Of a stretch of DNA of 64,000 bases, positions 1-12,829 are shown piece by piece; the first letter of the stretch is position 1, and each line of letters begins with the position of its first letter. This stretch comes from Lophium mytilinum (lineage: Eukaryota; Ascomycota; Dothideomycetes; Mytilinidiales; Mytilinidiaceae), in the NCBI GenBank assembly GCA_010093605.1, contig MU004187.1, positions 811,383 through 875,382 of the forward strand, given 5' to 3'. The notes under the pieces were generated by a model. That model saw only the letters and a program-made list of their open reading frames with translations, was not told where the DNA came from and searched no databases. A program made the translations under genes and the position numbers.

Positions 1-2002
1 TATTAAGCCACAAGAACCCCGAAAGAAGAGAAACACAGGCGCCACATCTGTTGCTCTTACACGCTCTGACCAAGAACGCAACACTGTTCCCTTTCGAGGA
101 GCTGGCCTTGGTCAAGCTGGCAGGCCGGTGCGTACTAGCGGAAATACAACACGCTCAGTTCGCCTCGATCAACCGTTAGAATCTGGATACGCCGACACAA
201 TGGGAGGCCCGTACGCACAGGCACGCGATGAACACGCCAACCAGCAGCAGAACCCGTTCTCGATGGCTTTTCCAGGCTACACTCCTGCTGCCGTCCCGAC
301 ATCGTCGTTGTTTGCCCCAACGTCATCGCCATTTGTTCTGACACAACCCGGCGCTGCCCAACCGGGCAGATCAGGTATGGCTGGCGCGCGCAATGAGTTG
401 CCCTCTGTGGTAGATGTAGTCGCCGGAGAGCGCTTTGACCCCGATCGTGAAGGTCGAATTCAGGCCACCCAGAACAGATATCGGATGCTTCTGCAGTTAG
501 ACGACAACGCCGCGCCACAGTTCCTGAGCTGGGGTCACGACGTTCGGGACGCATTTCTGAGTGATTTCCCAGCGTTCCTAGATAGGCATAGGAACGCTCG
601 GGTATTGCAGGACGCGGGGCGATTGGCAATGTACGAGGACTTTGCCCGATATAGTGCTTGGGCTGGACGTCCGATTGATGAAGAGCAGGTATGGGCTGAC
701 ATGGAACGCTATAACCTCGTCAACATCCATGTAGAAACACACGGTCCCGTTGAACCTGAGCTAGCTGCTCACCCTGACCCTACGCCTGACCTTGAACAGA
801 GGCGGAGGAGAGATTACGGTGCACCCGTCCACCCAACATCACCAGACATTGGTGGAATTGAGGGTACAGAGAGCTTCCTTACCCCAATCCCGGGCCCATT
901 CGAACCCTCGAGCGCTTCGCGCCTTGTTCAAGGCCAGGAACCAACTGAGACCACGCAACAGGCGCCTCAAAAGTCGAAAAAAGACCGTATGGTTATCAGA
1001 AATGATGTTCTCAAAGGGCGTGCTCTCAACGAAGAAGGGATGTATTTCAATTCCGCGGAGGAGGGCAACGCGTTGTTCCGCGAGCGCCCGCTTTGGAGGC
1101 CGAAGGAGGAGACGCTGCCTTCCGGTACGGACAGATTGCGTCTCGTCAGGGCGTTAGAAGACGCCATGTACAATCTTGAGGACATACATGACCGTCCTAC
1201 AAATCGACTTGCGCGTTGGAGGCCCGACAACGCTTATTACGACCCCGCCGCGGTCGAGCTCGCTGCACATAGGCTTCTGGTGAGACCAGTCCCGTGTTTA
1301 GAAAAGGAGCGTACTAACTATAGATCAGGAACGGATCATCAAGTTACACATGGAGGGATGGACTAGGCCCGTGCTTGACCCGACCCAAGAGAATCTCTTC
1401 GAGCCAGAACCATACTTGTCCTTCAAGGAGCGTTTCGAGGCAATTCGACAAAACCTTCAAGTAAGTCATTCTTGTCACCAACATCTCACTCTCTGCTAAT
1501 TGAATGTTTTCAGCATTGGAAAGCCACTGCCAAGATGGTTCTCCAAGGCGACGATTTGAAGATGGACCAGTTCATTGCCGGTCCTAACGAGCGGGCAGAG
1601 GTATGTAATACAAGTCCCCAAGCACAACACGTCTAATTATTTCATCAGAGGAGCGAACGATATAGCCAGGCCAACCTGGCTAAGCAAATTTTCATCAAAG
1701 AAGGCAGACAGGCTGCGAAGGGCAGAAAACGTACTGCGGAAGAAGCATTTTCTTCGGAGGGCCGCGAGCTCAACGAAAGCTCAGCAACTCAGCCACGGAG
1801 AACCCCCCGAGCCAGAGGACGGAGCGTGCCGACCCCGCGCCGTACATCATCCAATACTGTTCAAGGTGGCGATGGTTCCGATCTCAGCGAGGTCGACGAG
1901 GACGCAGCCCCACCTGAGGAAGTGAGGGATCCAAGATCCACTAGAGAATACTTGCCTCGGGAGACTAAGAAAAAGGGAGGGCGAGGAGGGCGAAGCCATT
2001 AG
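1..2002 (+). CDS. Cluster paralogue P1, 5' end outside window
   Basis: The frame is open from base 2 with no start codon, so the gene begins left of the window. Visible exons are 2-1279, 1329-1460, 1514-1600 and 1649-2002, all separated by phase-0 GT-AG introns. The shared cluster domain starts near PLWRP (about base 1090), passes ELAAHRLL and IIKLHMEGW, and ends with LSFKERFEAIRQNL...AGP. The last exon encodes a basic tail (GRKRTAEEAF, RRTPRARGR) followed by acidic and then Lys/Gly-rich sequence. The 132-bp exon has exactly the length found in P2 and P3; the next exon is 87 bp against 81 bp in the others. No signal peptide or membrane segment is visible. The N-terminal part is rich in Pro, Gln, Ser and Thr and probably disordered. 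The function is unknown; a nuclear location is inferred from the basic runs. Confidence 0.8.
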
Positions 2003-3313
2003 AGCCGAGGTCTTGCCCAAGGAGGAGTCTCGCGCTAGCCTCAAGCTTGAGGTTTAAAAGCGGTGGTTTCCAGGATCAATTGGCACACGAAGCATGATTG
2101 CAAGTATGTTCACGGCTTTCTGACACGTCAAGCTTGTTCGTACATAGTCGTGTAGTTCTAAAAAGATAAAAAATTACTTTGACTTGACGGTGGTTATTTC
2201 TTCGCGCGCCCAAGAGCCTATGAACCACCCTGGTTTCTGTGTTTATTGTTGCCACACACTGTCAACTCCCCGTGAAAATGCTACATGTCCTTGAGAGAGG
2301 GTCTGGTATATTACTAGCTTGTCTTATGATATGATAAGGATAAATTCAAGCACTTTTGATGCCCAGCTATACCTTAATACATGACGTGGCTAACTGTCTT
2401 ATTTCGGTTATTACAGGGTTCGCATTGCCTGACTATGAGCCTCGGGTGTGTTCGCATCTCTCGTACGTGTCATCTTATCGAGTGCTTTACATTTTGAAGC
2501 CTTAAGTTTGTGCCTGACTGTGTAGCCTCATGCCGACTTTCCACCTGACCTCTGGCTTCATGGGGGATTTTGTCGGATTATGACATTTACCACAGCTAGC
2601 AATCACGGTAGCAAACTTGGGTCTATTCCTGTATATTAGCTCGTCTTCCACCTAGTATCAGGTGCTATGGCCTCCGTTCAACAGGCTTTATATACTTCAG
2701 CATGTACAGATCTTCCATTGCCCGCTTAGCTAAAGTTCAGCATCATCACTGGCTTAGATAGCACTGCTAATTGGCTCACGTAAACTATAATTCGAAGAAC
2801 CTTCGCCATGGATGGCTTAGAGTGTACGCTGATGTGACCATCCTCGATTCAAGTAGCATAAAACAAAGCGGTCTTGAACGTTAAACTACGTAGACCTACA
2901 TAGCTACAATCCCGAATAATGCATTGTTATGCTTACTGATACACGGCGGTCTGTGCAATAACGTCGGTATGGTCGCGCTCTTCCACGTGGGGCAGATCCA
3001 GCGGAACGCTCATTGGCCGAGTCGGGAGCAGATAGTTGTCGCCAGCTTCGAGCAACCCCTTCGAGCACCTCGATCTCAACACCTCCCTAGGCACAGCGAG
3101 CCAAACAACCGCAGTGCACCTCAAAGGTCGAAGCTCCAGCTTTCGCTCTATACATACCCCCACTGGTAAGCATCGCAAGCAGTGTAAGTAGTTTCAGCGA
3201 CGCTTCCATCTGTTTAAACTTATGTTCGGGGCTGCAGTTACTCGCTCCCCGCAAAAACACATCTTGGACGGCATACATGCTAACTCAATCGACGCTTCAT
3301 AGGATTCGACGAG
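2003..3313. other. Intergenic P1-P2
   Basis: This is AT-richer than the flanking exons. I see no supported gene, only short overlapping open frames. It holds the 3' flank of P1 and the presumed promoter and 5' UTR of P2. Confidence 0.6.
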
Positions 3314-5425
3314 ATGGCGCGCAATCTCAAACCACGCCCACCCCAACCAAACCCCCGAACTACTTCCATGTTTGACTACACCTATGGTTCCGAATACGAC
3401 CCATCGCTCAACGACGCACCGAGTCCTTTCTGGGACGGCAATAGTCACATTGACTTTCCCGAGTCCAGCACGAGGAAGTCGACATGGGGCGAAGTAAGTC
3501 GCGTCATTCTAGCTCACAACAAGTGTTTTCGCTTGAAGCAAAAATTGATAACAAATCCACTTGTCAGATTCCATCTCCCGCAGACATACTAGGACAGCCA
3601 AACCCCGATAACGGACTCCTTCTCAACCATCGCACCCCGGATACTGCTCTTTCCAGGCCACGTAATCTCCTGAATGACCCCCCTCATCATCGCTTAGCGC
3701 CCTACAATGGAGGCCTGAGGGTATTCGGTGACTTGGAACCCGCCCACAATGACAACAATATCACAGAGCAGAGCTTGATGCCTAGTATTCAGGTCGAGAA
3801 CTGGCGTGATGACCTAGCATCGTACGACATGTGGTCTTTTTCAGGCGATTTCGGAATCTTCAACGACCGCCAGCTATCCACGCCCAGCAACGAGTTCGGC
3901 CCCATCCAAGATAGCTTGAACTTTACCACCGAGTTCAGCCACACTACACCTACGGGCTCGGCTAGTATGCTTGGACCCAACTTGGTATGTTTAAAATGTT
4001 CTACAGCTATAGCTGCCTGTTGTGAGAACGTTTACTAATACATATCGCTGTTAGGACAATGCTCCATCAAATGAGGTGACCGACCAGAGTCCTCCGCACA
4101 ACTTCCGGGAGACAGGCCACTATACGACGTTTGGCAGCAATCATCGATACGATGACGGTAGTTCCGCCATGCGCGGGCCCCAGCAGCACCATGCTCTGCT
4201 GCAAGCACAGGCCTCGAAACGTCAAGCGATGAACATGTATGACGTGGGCCCGAAGGGAAAGGTCTTAGACCCGTGGGTTGGAATTATCGAGTCAAAGCGC
4301 AACGGACTCTTCTTCGATTCATTCGCAGAGGCGGATGAGTTCTATACGAGCAGCGCTCGCTGGAAGCCCACTCTCCTGAAGAAGGCTCTAACAACCGCTG
4401 AACGACATGGGTTGGTCGTACGCCTTCGGGAGGCCATCCTGAATATGAATGGCATCATGGATAATGTCAACAAGTGTCTCCAACCTTGGCTAGACGGTCA
4501 ATACACCGCAGTGGCTGCGGAACATCTTGCGCACCATATCGTAGTACGTACTTCGAAGGCCGCTTCATTGGTGCAACGACTGACAGCGATTTAGGAGGCC
4601 TTAGTCGCCTTGCATACCGTCGGATACACAGCTCCTGTTCTAGACCCGAAGAAGTTAATTGAAACAAAGTTTCAGCGAGAGCTTAGCTTCGAGCAAAGAC
4701 TGGAGAAGGTCGAGAAACTGCTATCCGTATGTGTTTCTCATCTTGATGAAGTGGTTGTCAATGCTGACCCGCTTTTTTAGCGCCACAAGTTCACCTGCAA
4801 AGCTCTATTAGATGGTGGTGACTTCATGCAAATCCTTGCAGGCCCGGATCTGAAGATGAGAGTATGATACACCATAAATGACGAAGAAACTTTACTCTTT
4901 ACTGACTACCATTAGTTGATAGGTCTTAATCAGGCAGGAAATGGGAGGAAGCAGGCGAAGATCGCTGCCTTTGATGCTACTGAAGGCACTGGCAAAAAGC
5001 GTAAAGTGGTCGAGCAGCCCATTGGGGAAAGCCGAACCGGCTTTGCTAGCGAGCCTTATGTACTGCCGGTCGCGAAGAAGCGTCGCGCGGTGGTCGCTCG
5101 ATCGTCGGAAGCTGCGGTTAGGGGCTCGCTGGTCACATCCACTTCTGGCGCTCAAGAAGGATTGGGCCTCGGAGGCCTGCAAGAGGCTTCAGTGACCATT
5201 TCGACTGGATTGCGGAGTGATGTAGACACTCCTGCGCCGACGCCTAGCAGTATCAATCGACCAGCCACCACTAACGCCTCCCGTGATGTTCTTTTGGACG
5301 ACTCATCCGAGCCTCGCGCAGAGAAACCCAAGCCAAGCATATTTTCGGACAAAGCGCAGGTTGGAGCACGCACTCTTTCGAGCCGAGCCAACAAGGGGGG
5401 ATATGAGACGACCCGTAAGACGTGA
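3314..5425 (+). CDS. Cluster paralogue P2, six exons
   Basis: The ATG at 3314 opens a 602-residue protein with exons 3314-3493, 3568-3984, 4055-4543, 4595-4726, 4781-4861 and 4916-5425. Every intron is phase 0 with GT-AG borders. Residues 1-280 are low complexity (Pro, Asn, Asp, Ser, His). The shared domain spans about residues 290-440: LFFDSFAEADEFY, ARWKP, VVRLREAILNMNGIMDN, AAEHLAHHIV, then on separate exons LDPKKL, LSFEQRLEKVEKLLS and the 27-residue exon with C.ALLDGGD and LAGP. The C-terminal exon is Ser/Ala-rich and carries two nuclear-localisation-like runs, GKKRKVV and AKKRRAVV. P3 is the closest relative in the window by motif and exon lengths. I do not recognise the family. A nuclear protein is likely, but its function is unknown. 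Confidence 0.85.
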
Positions 5426-6903
5426 GCTGCTTGGATTTCTGGAGGTGACGACATGGGCGTCAGGCTTTCTGGATAGCTTGCTTTCCAGTTGCTCTAGCTG
5501 TCTGTTCACAGGATGGCGAGGCTGGGCCTGATAGCACCGGAGGTGTTCCATACTTTCTCGGCACCATTGATCGGTATAAAGACAAGGACACGGGCACGTT
5601 AGAGTATTGAGACAATATGTTGATTCTCTAGGTTGGGAGGATTATGTACTTAGTCTTCAATTGGACGGGTTTACTCCAACGTCAGATCAAATTTAGGTCA
5701 CATCAAGCTTATAAAGCCTGGCTGCAGTCGTTTGCTCTTCTTTGTTTGCTCTACATGGTCATGATTCTATCAATTCCGTCAGAAATTGTTCAGGCCAGAT
5801 GTGAGATCAAGAGTATCATATTCCTGTTTCAAAGCAAGACATCTCTCGCAAAAGTTCCTCTAGGACTTCCACCAATCCAAGACCAGAAAGATTGACTTAA
5901 AGAAGCCAAGCTATGTACCTGAAGCCGAGTAGCTAACACCTAGACTTCAACTTCGTGTGACAATCTTCTGTGCATCATCCTTACCACGCGCTTTTGCATT
6001 CCCGATGTCGTACGGCCGTGGCTCCATGGGCTCACACAGCGTTACATACCCCCCTACGCGATCCCTGATAGCGCTATAGCCACTACGTATGTGTCTACCA
6101 TCGCACCATGCCACTGATGCCTTAACACCGTAATCTCTAACACCCGGAAGAATCATCAGTACGTCCAGATTGTTACGCCAGGGGTGACAAAGTGCTTGCT
6201 GTCAGATTTACGCCTTACGACCTATGGTAGCCCAGGCACCGTCGCGAACTCTAGGGCTTGGAAGGGGCATGCCAGTTGCGTCACGGCGCGGGGGCATTGT
6301 AGACAGATCCAGCAGCGACTGAAGGAAGGCTTCATCATTCTAGTACATTCGGTCCGGTCATAAACGTTATTGATAGCAATCATCGAGTAGATCTCCAAGA
6401 GTTCAGACTAAATGGATGCTGGATTGACTTAAACCCCAGGCGCCTGCTTATCGATTTGGAGCGTGGAGCTCAAGGAGCTTCAGTCACGTGACACTTCTGT
6501 ACTTGTGAATGTCACAAAATGAATGTACTAGGCGGATTCAGCGCCGCACTCCAGCGCGCCGCGTCAAAACAAAGTTCCTGCGACATAAATCGAGCTCTCA
6601 GAAGGCTAGTAACTGCCACCCACCTCCGCACCACCCTCCTGTACCACCACAACACAACCCAATCCACAACCTCTTTTGTAGCAACTTGTACTACCATTGG
6701 TTTGTTGATACTAGGATTCGCTATCAGTCTTGTAAGTACCTCTATAGCTACCCTCGACCCATTCAAAGAGGCGTTTGTTGTCGCCCGTCCTTCGAAATCA
6801 CGATATACTCGCAAGGCCTTTGACTACCGTCACAACCATTTAGTCGCCTTCGCTTCTATAGCTGTACTAACACAAGAGTCGCATCATTAGTCTCTATTGC
6901 ACG
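5426..6903. other. Intergenic P2-P3
   Basis: No gene is supported. Short frames at 6509-6890 overlap each other on both strands and probably fall in the leader and promoter of P3. A CACGTG E-box-like hexamer lies at about 6485-6490. Confidence 0.5.
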
Positions 6904-9071
6904 ATGGACTTGTCGAGTCATCGATGGCCAGACGACGATATCCTGGAGGTGCCGGAACGAGCGGTGGCCCACGCCCGCACTCTCAACAAGGTTAGACTCC
7001 TTTGATTACGAATTGCTGTTGATGATGTTTCAAGATGTGGCTAACATTATGCCCTTATAGTCTGGAAAGAGCCACCAAAACGCCACGCGCCAGCCTCAAG
7101 GCCCCTCGGCTGCCTCTCGTCGTCTGGATCCCACGCAGTACGAAATCCATCGTAATCTACAACGAGCCGGGCTACCCAGCCCGTGGGACGGATTGGAGAT
7201 CGAACATGTGGCCATGGCTGCGCCAACTACCGACGGAATGTTGTCCCACACCGGACGTGGATATGTTGGCGGATACGATGCCGGAGGAAATGATCCCTTC
7301 ATGGGCCACCAGGAGTTGAGTGGGAACTACGTCTCGCAGCACACCTACGCGAGGGATCAACAACACATGGCTGGACTGTATGGTAGACACGACGCATTGT
7401 CTAGGAACCAACACAATAGGGGTGATTTTTATGGTGAACCGGCCGCGCCGTCTATGAATCGTCACGATATGTTCAGATTCCACCCTGATTCACACACTCA
7501 GCCCATGAATGCTCAGGACGACCGCACCTTCCGCAACGTCTCCCCACTTCAGTTCAATAACATCTTCAATAACATCCACAACAAAGCCAGTCAATACACC
7601 GGTTTTGAGGGCAGAGGGAACCAGCAGAGTCTCCGCCCGAAGTTCACTGTTGGCTACCCGATGGTGAGTGTACCTACCGCCCCTTGCTTGCTCGCTTTCG
7701 TGCAACTTTGGACTGACCTAATCAATTTCCAGGACAATGAGTTTGATAACTCCCTCGTCCCTCGCAATCCCGGCGAAGACGAGGTAGATCGCCTCAACAA
7801 CCACGGCCCGGAGGATATGAGCCTGAGTGAGGGCGGAAGCGAGAGGTCAGACGTATCTACGCCGGCATCGAGGGCTGCGGCCAATCCAGACTACGCCACG
7901 ACGCATAAGTCTACCGAAAGCAAGAGGGGAAAAGAGAGCTCCACAAAGGATCCGCTCCTCAAAAACGTGACAGAGAACGCGGACGGGCTATTCTTCGCGT
8001 CCTATGCAGAAGCTCAGAGTGTCTACACCGAGAAGGCGCGTTGGACTCCACCTCTCCTCAAGGCTTCTCCGACCCAAGCAGAGTACAACGAGCTGGTCCT
8101 TCGCCTACGCGATGCCATTCACAACATGAATGGAATTGCGGACAACTCGAATCACAAGTTTCAGAAGTGGAGGAACTTTGTGTACGAAAGCCCAGCCATT
8201 GAGCTTGTTGCGCACAAGCTTGTGGTAAGTCTCGTTCGCTCTTTATTACTCCAGGTAATATGACTAATAATGGGGTAGAACATGATGATCAAACTTCACC
8301 TAGAAGGCTGGCGTATACCGATCCTCGATCCTACCGATCTCGCCTCATCGAGATACGAGGAGCTCTTGGACTTCAACGCCCGCTTTGAGGCAGTTGAAGA
8401 CTTGCTTTGGGTAGGTGCTAGCACAATCTCCAGGATGAAAGAAGTTACTAACTGTTCATAGTTCCGCAAATCGGCCTGCGGCTCCCTCCTCGACGGCAGC
8501 CTCTACGAAGCCACTGTCGCGGCCCCCAACAGCCGCTGGAACGTTAGTACCCTTCGCGCTAACTGAATTGGACGTTGCTAATGTTCGATAGTCCTACCTC
8601 GCGAACCAGAAAGCGAACCAGACAAAGAAGATTCAAATCAAGGTAGGACGAGAGCACTTGGGGCTGAAGACAAAAGGCAACAAGCGGGATGCCTCCGAAA
8701 TGGTAGCTGAGGGAGAGGATGGATACGAAGCTGTTCCTATGGAGCCCGTCGCCAAGCGACAACGCCGCGACCCGCAGGCTACACAGGCCACATCCCCGGG
8801 CAACCTTGCCACGCCGAGTGGGCATGAACATGCCGGAGAGTTTGGAGAAGATAACACAGAGCTAGGCACTGCGGATGCCTTGCAAAACCTTGCTGCGGAT
8901 GCCTTGCGAAATCTTGCTGCGGACACCGCCGACGCTGCCGGTCCGAGCATCGCAGCTGAGCCAGTACAAGGTGTCCAGAGGGTTACCCGTAGTCGCGCCA
9001 GCGGACTCGCCACCCCAAAGAATGCCGAGCGGGGAGTTCAAAAGCGCAAGGGAGGAAAGGCTGGCGCCTAA
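6904..9071 (+). CDS. Cluster paralogue P3, six exons
   Basis: The ATG at 6904 opens a 624-residue protein. Exons are 6904-6990, 7061-7663, 7733-8224, 8279-8410, 8462-8542 and 8592-9071, all phase 0. The first 200 residues are rich in Asn, Gln, His, Gly and Asp. The domain (about residues 320-475) reads LFFASYAEAQSVY, ARWTP, LVLRLRDAIHNMNGIADN, AIELVAHKLV, then IKLHLEGW, LDFNARFEAVEDLLW, and the 81-bp exon with ACGSLLDG and VAAP. The 132-bp and 81-bp exons match P2 base for base in length, so the two are clear duplicates. The tail holds KRQRR and KRKGGK basic runs and a short Ala/Asp-rich imperfect repeat (DALQNLAADALRNLAAD). The function is unknown; it is probably nuclear. Confidence 0.87.
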
Positions 9072-10340
9072 GCGTGTTGCGGAGAGAGTGCTGGGCGATT
9101 GTGATTGATTCTTCTCAGATGGCGGAAGGTGTTTGTCTCAGTTTTGCTCACACGAGCATCTGAATCGACGGGTAATGACGATCAGGGCGATACGCCTCAG
9201 GTATCTAAGTTAGAGACGGCTTTGCATGTACAATAGTACATCAAAAATTTCACTTCTCATGGACTAAAAACTTGTGTTTTTGAGTTAGAGAGAAGTGATC
9301 ATTGTTTAGACTTCAGTGACTCAGCAAAACATTGACATACTACCAATAATCTAAGTGTAGCCCATCACATATTCCATTAGGTTGAAACTAACCCAAGAGC
9401 AGATTCAGCTTGAGAATGTGACATATTCGTTGAGCTGAGTACATGTTGTGGGTATGGTCAGAAGAAGGTTCTGCTAGATCGCCGCATCATGCCGGAACGG
9501 GGAAGGCGGGCGGCCCAGCCCCACGGAACGCACCATGCTCCATACTCTATTCTGACCTCTCTGCAAGCGACTCAAAACCAATTACCAGTCCCACTCATGG
9601 TAGAATAAGGCAAGTAAAGACGCCAACAACTGAGCACGCTCTTTCATGGTCCGAAGTATCTCATACTCTTCATATATAGTGATACACCATAGGATTAGGC
9701 ACACTGGTTCGCCACTGCTTTGGGTTACCCCACAAGTTTTTAAAAATTCAAGGGTAATCTTGACATTCGAGCAGTACGGACTGCACTATCTCTTGGCCAA
9801 ATGGCTGGTTAGCAACCAGGCTACCCCCCACAGTAGTATTGAGTGAGCAAGTTTGGAGCTAGACAGTGACAGATTCGTGTGCCTGGATGTATACTTATAG
9901 TCTATCTGAATTACATCTGGTCTATGTCTAAGTCAGTGAGGTGTTTTGATGAAGCTTCCAGCCTCACTCTCATATCTTTGTGTCTTCCTGCCTTTGACGC
10001 GTAGGCGACCACAGATTGTCTAAACGAAGTCCTGCTTAAATTTACATAGGATCCTAGGTTATGCCACTGAGTCTGAGCCGAAGCGTTAGCCCTATCGATC
10101 TAACAGTCCTTTCGGCCCCAAAAAACAGGCCGGTGAGTGTCGGCACAGTGACGGATCGGGAACTGTTTCCCCGTCGCCGGGCTCGCTTATTCTCAAACTC
10201 TTCTCTATTTACGTTTTGCTCAAGCAGCCCACAACACATTCAACCTCACCACACTCTTTTGTCACCACCAAGTTTCACAACAAGCATCACCTCCTCCACT
10301 GTCTTTCAAGTATATATTCACACTGTTTCTCTACGATACT
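9072..10340. other. Intergenic P3-P4 with a MITE
   Basis: No gene is supported. It contains a mariner-like MITE copy (9677-9902), described separately, and the upstream region of P4. Confidence 0.6.
9677..9902. mobile_element. Mariner-like MITE, copy 1
   Basis: This non-coding element of about 226 bp is related along its length to the copy at 47537-47763. Shared stretches include GGCACACTGGTTCGCCAC near the left end and GAGTGAGCAAGTT near the right end. It appears flanked by TA (9675-9676 and about 9903-9904). Its terminal inverted repeats are more eroded than those of copy 2, so it is probably the older copy. The right boundary is approximate. Confidence 0.6.
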
Positions 10341-12102
10341 ATGAAGCTGAACAAGAACGACCCTCTTCTTCGCTGGAATTCCAGCAATCCAAGCCGCTCT
10401 GCTCCCGCCGACACTGGAGCCTCGGAGAACCAGCAGCTCGCCGCTCCTTCTGGACGCCAGAAAACCCTCCGCGCAGGCATGAGAGCATCGCACGACGCCG
10501 ATGTAATGGACGAAGATGGTCTCTTCGACCCGAATTGCTTGGACGACATCGAAGACGCGGGAAGCGTCGTGGATAGCAATCCATTCAACACCCCCTCCAG
10601 CAATGCATCCAGCGGCCCCCGAAGCAATGCATTCAGCTCTTCCCCAAGCAGTACGTTCGGCATCCATCCAGCTGCGGCTGAGTACAATCCCGTTGGGTAC
10701 CTTCGTGGTCACATGGTATGATTAGTCCTTTCTAGCATCTTGCATGGGCACTACTAACACGTCACCATAGTCCCCATATGAAGTTGCCCTCCCCAGTGCC
10801 CAGAGCCGTCGCCCAGCCCGTCCACAGCGTCATCAGCCTGCCTATGGTGGCTACACTCCGGTGTTGAACTATCAATATGGGCCGCGTACCTACTCAGCCT
10901 ACAATCAGGTATTGAACTATACTAGAATATGTATTACGCGGTTTCACTAACGGTAATAGAATACCCAGGCACATCGGTCTACCCAGCTGGGAGGCCACAC
11001 GTTTACTCCCTCAGAGCTCCGGGCTATGGAGGGCGCCAGCTTCGATGCTCATCCCGGTTCGGCTTTCTACCCCGAGTCTCCGTACGGCGCCTCTAGTCCC
11101 TTCACAGCCACTGGCCAGGCCGATGCCGAGGGTGCGGACTTCATGACAGGCTTCTCATGGGAGAATCGCTTTGGAAATCCCTCCGCTAGGGGCACCACCC
11201 CCGACTACGAAGCCGACGCTACTCCGAGCGGCCGTTCTGCGGGTGTGATGCGGAACATGTTCACTCCATTGAGTGGTCATCAGCGCACTCCCGCTAGCCT
11301 CCGACAGATCGCTCGTAGAAGCCTGGCGACTATGAGCCCCATACTCCGCGGATCAGTCTACGACGACGGCAGCGAGTCCCCTGATCGCAACGGCATCCCA
11401 ATCTATCGTTCGACTGAGCTCTCGTTCGATACCCTTCCGACTGCCATGGCGTCCGTTGCCCCTAAACAAGTTTGGATCCCTCCGCAAGACGATCCCACCG
11501 TACCCCAGACTCCCGAGCAGATGCAGGACGCCGTGCGCAAGTTGATGTGGGCGATGATGAGCGATTCCATCCAGGAAGGGGATGTGAAGAACCCGCATGC
11601 GAACGGCATTCTCCGCGACTACAACGAGGACCATCTGGAGATCACTGCCTGGAAGATCTTGGTATGTGATGCCACTATCGTCGATTAAAACTCTTGTATC
11701 CTAGAAAACTGACTTGTGCTAGGCGGAGATGCTCCGTCTTCATGAAGATGGCTGCTATGACGACTATGTCATGAGCCTTAGGGACCGACAATGGGACTTC
11801 GCCACCCGCCTCAACCACGTCGTCACCCTGTTTCGTGTAAGTCACTCACGATGCTCACGTTTTGAAGGGTTGTTCGCTAACCTTACTGCCAGAGGTGGAA
11901 GAATGCCGCGTCTGACGCCATCAAGGGTCACCACATCGCCACCTTCGTTGCCGCTCCGTGTGAGCACGATCGCGTAAGTAACTATCTAAATACCTTCACT
12001 GAAGAAGTTACTGACTTTCAATAGCGCAAGCGTTCGAATGCCAAGGGCAACGCCAACAAGGCGGCCGCCATCCGCTTGGCCAAGACTCTTAGCAAGCGCT
12101 AG
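10341..12102 (+). CDS. Cluster paralogue P4, six exons
   Basis: The ATG at 10341 opens a 495-residue protein. Exons are 10341-10715, 10771-10908, 10960-11661, 11723-11836, 11893-11973 and 12025-12102, all phase 0. It is the most diverged of the intron-rich subgroup: the domain entry is VWIPPQDDPTVPQTP, followed by RKLMWAMM, EITAWKIL, then EMLRLHEDG, WDFATRLNHVVTLFR and the 81-bp exon ending FVAAP. The fourth exon is 114 bp instead of 132 bp. The last exon is a short Lys/Arg/Ala tail (RKRSNAKGNANKAA). The N-terminal 330 residues are low complexity, with Ser/Pro/Asn-rich runs. No secretion or membrane signals are visible. The function is unknown. Confidence 0.83.
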
Positions 12103-12829
12103 GATTCGTGCACGTCAGCTCATCTGCAACGCCGTCTAGGGCCCGCTTGTAGAACCCCGCCTGTGTAGCGCTACTATAGACTAATTGTTGGATATGTAGT
12201 CAGGGTAGCACTAAGGCACAAAAAAGTAGATAGAATTGGGTAGAGCTATGAGTAGGTAGTCAATACTATGCCTGCAAGGTATGATGTTATGTCGAGTTTT
12301 ATAGGTGTGATGAGTGGAATGAGCTGTGATCAATCAAGACACTTCCCGCGTACTCATTAGCTAGGAAAAACATTATAAACCCAATCTCATGTAAAGTCAA
12401 CGTAGAGTAGAAGCTACTGAGAGGCATGTTCTATGAAGATGCTAGTATAAGGAGTACACGTCATCCAATATCCGGTTACTTGCAAAGGTACGTGATGCGG
12501 CTGGCAGGAGGATCTTGAAAACGTTTCATTGTCTCCAAAAGGATTTCTTTGTTCCTCGAATTCGAACAATGACTTTGTCCACAAAGACAACGCGTATGCA
12601 GTAAATCGTTTTCACATTCACTGTAGACATTTACATCGAAGAACTCGCTATGTCGTGAAAGTGGATTACGGGAGCATAAACGCTGCTGAAGCACCTCCAT
12701 ATCCCACACAGATCGTTTATCAAGCAGCGACCACCACCTCCATTGAAAGCCTGATATCTTGTCTCGACCGAACCAACCTCAAGTCGCATTGTTGCACTCA
12801 GTTTCTCGCACAAAGGCTTCGTATCAACA
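12103..12829. other. Intergenic P4 to 12.8 kb gene
   Basis: No gene is supported. It holds the 3' flank of P4 and the leader of the next gene. Confidence 0.55.
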
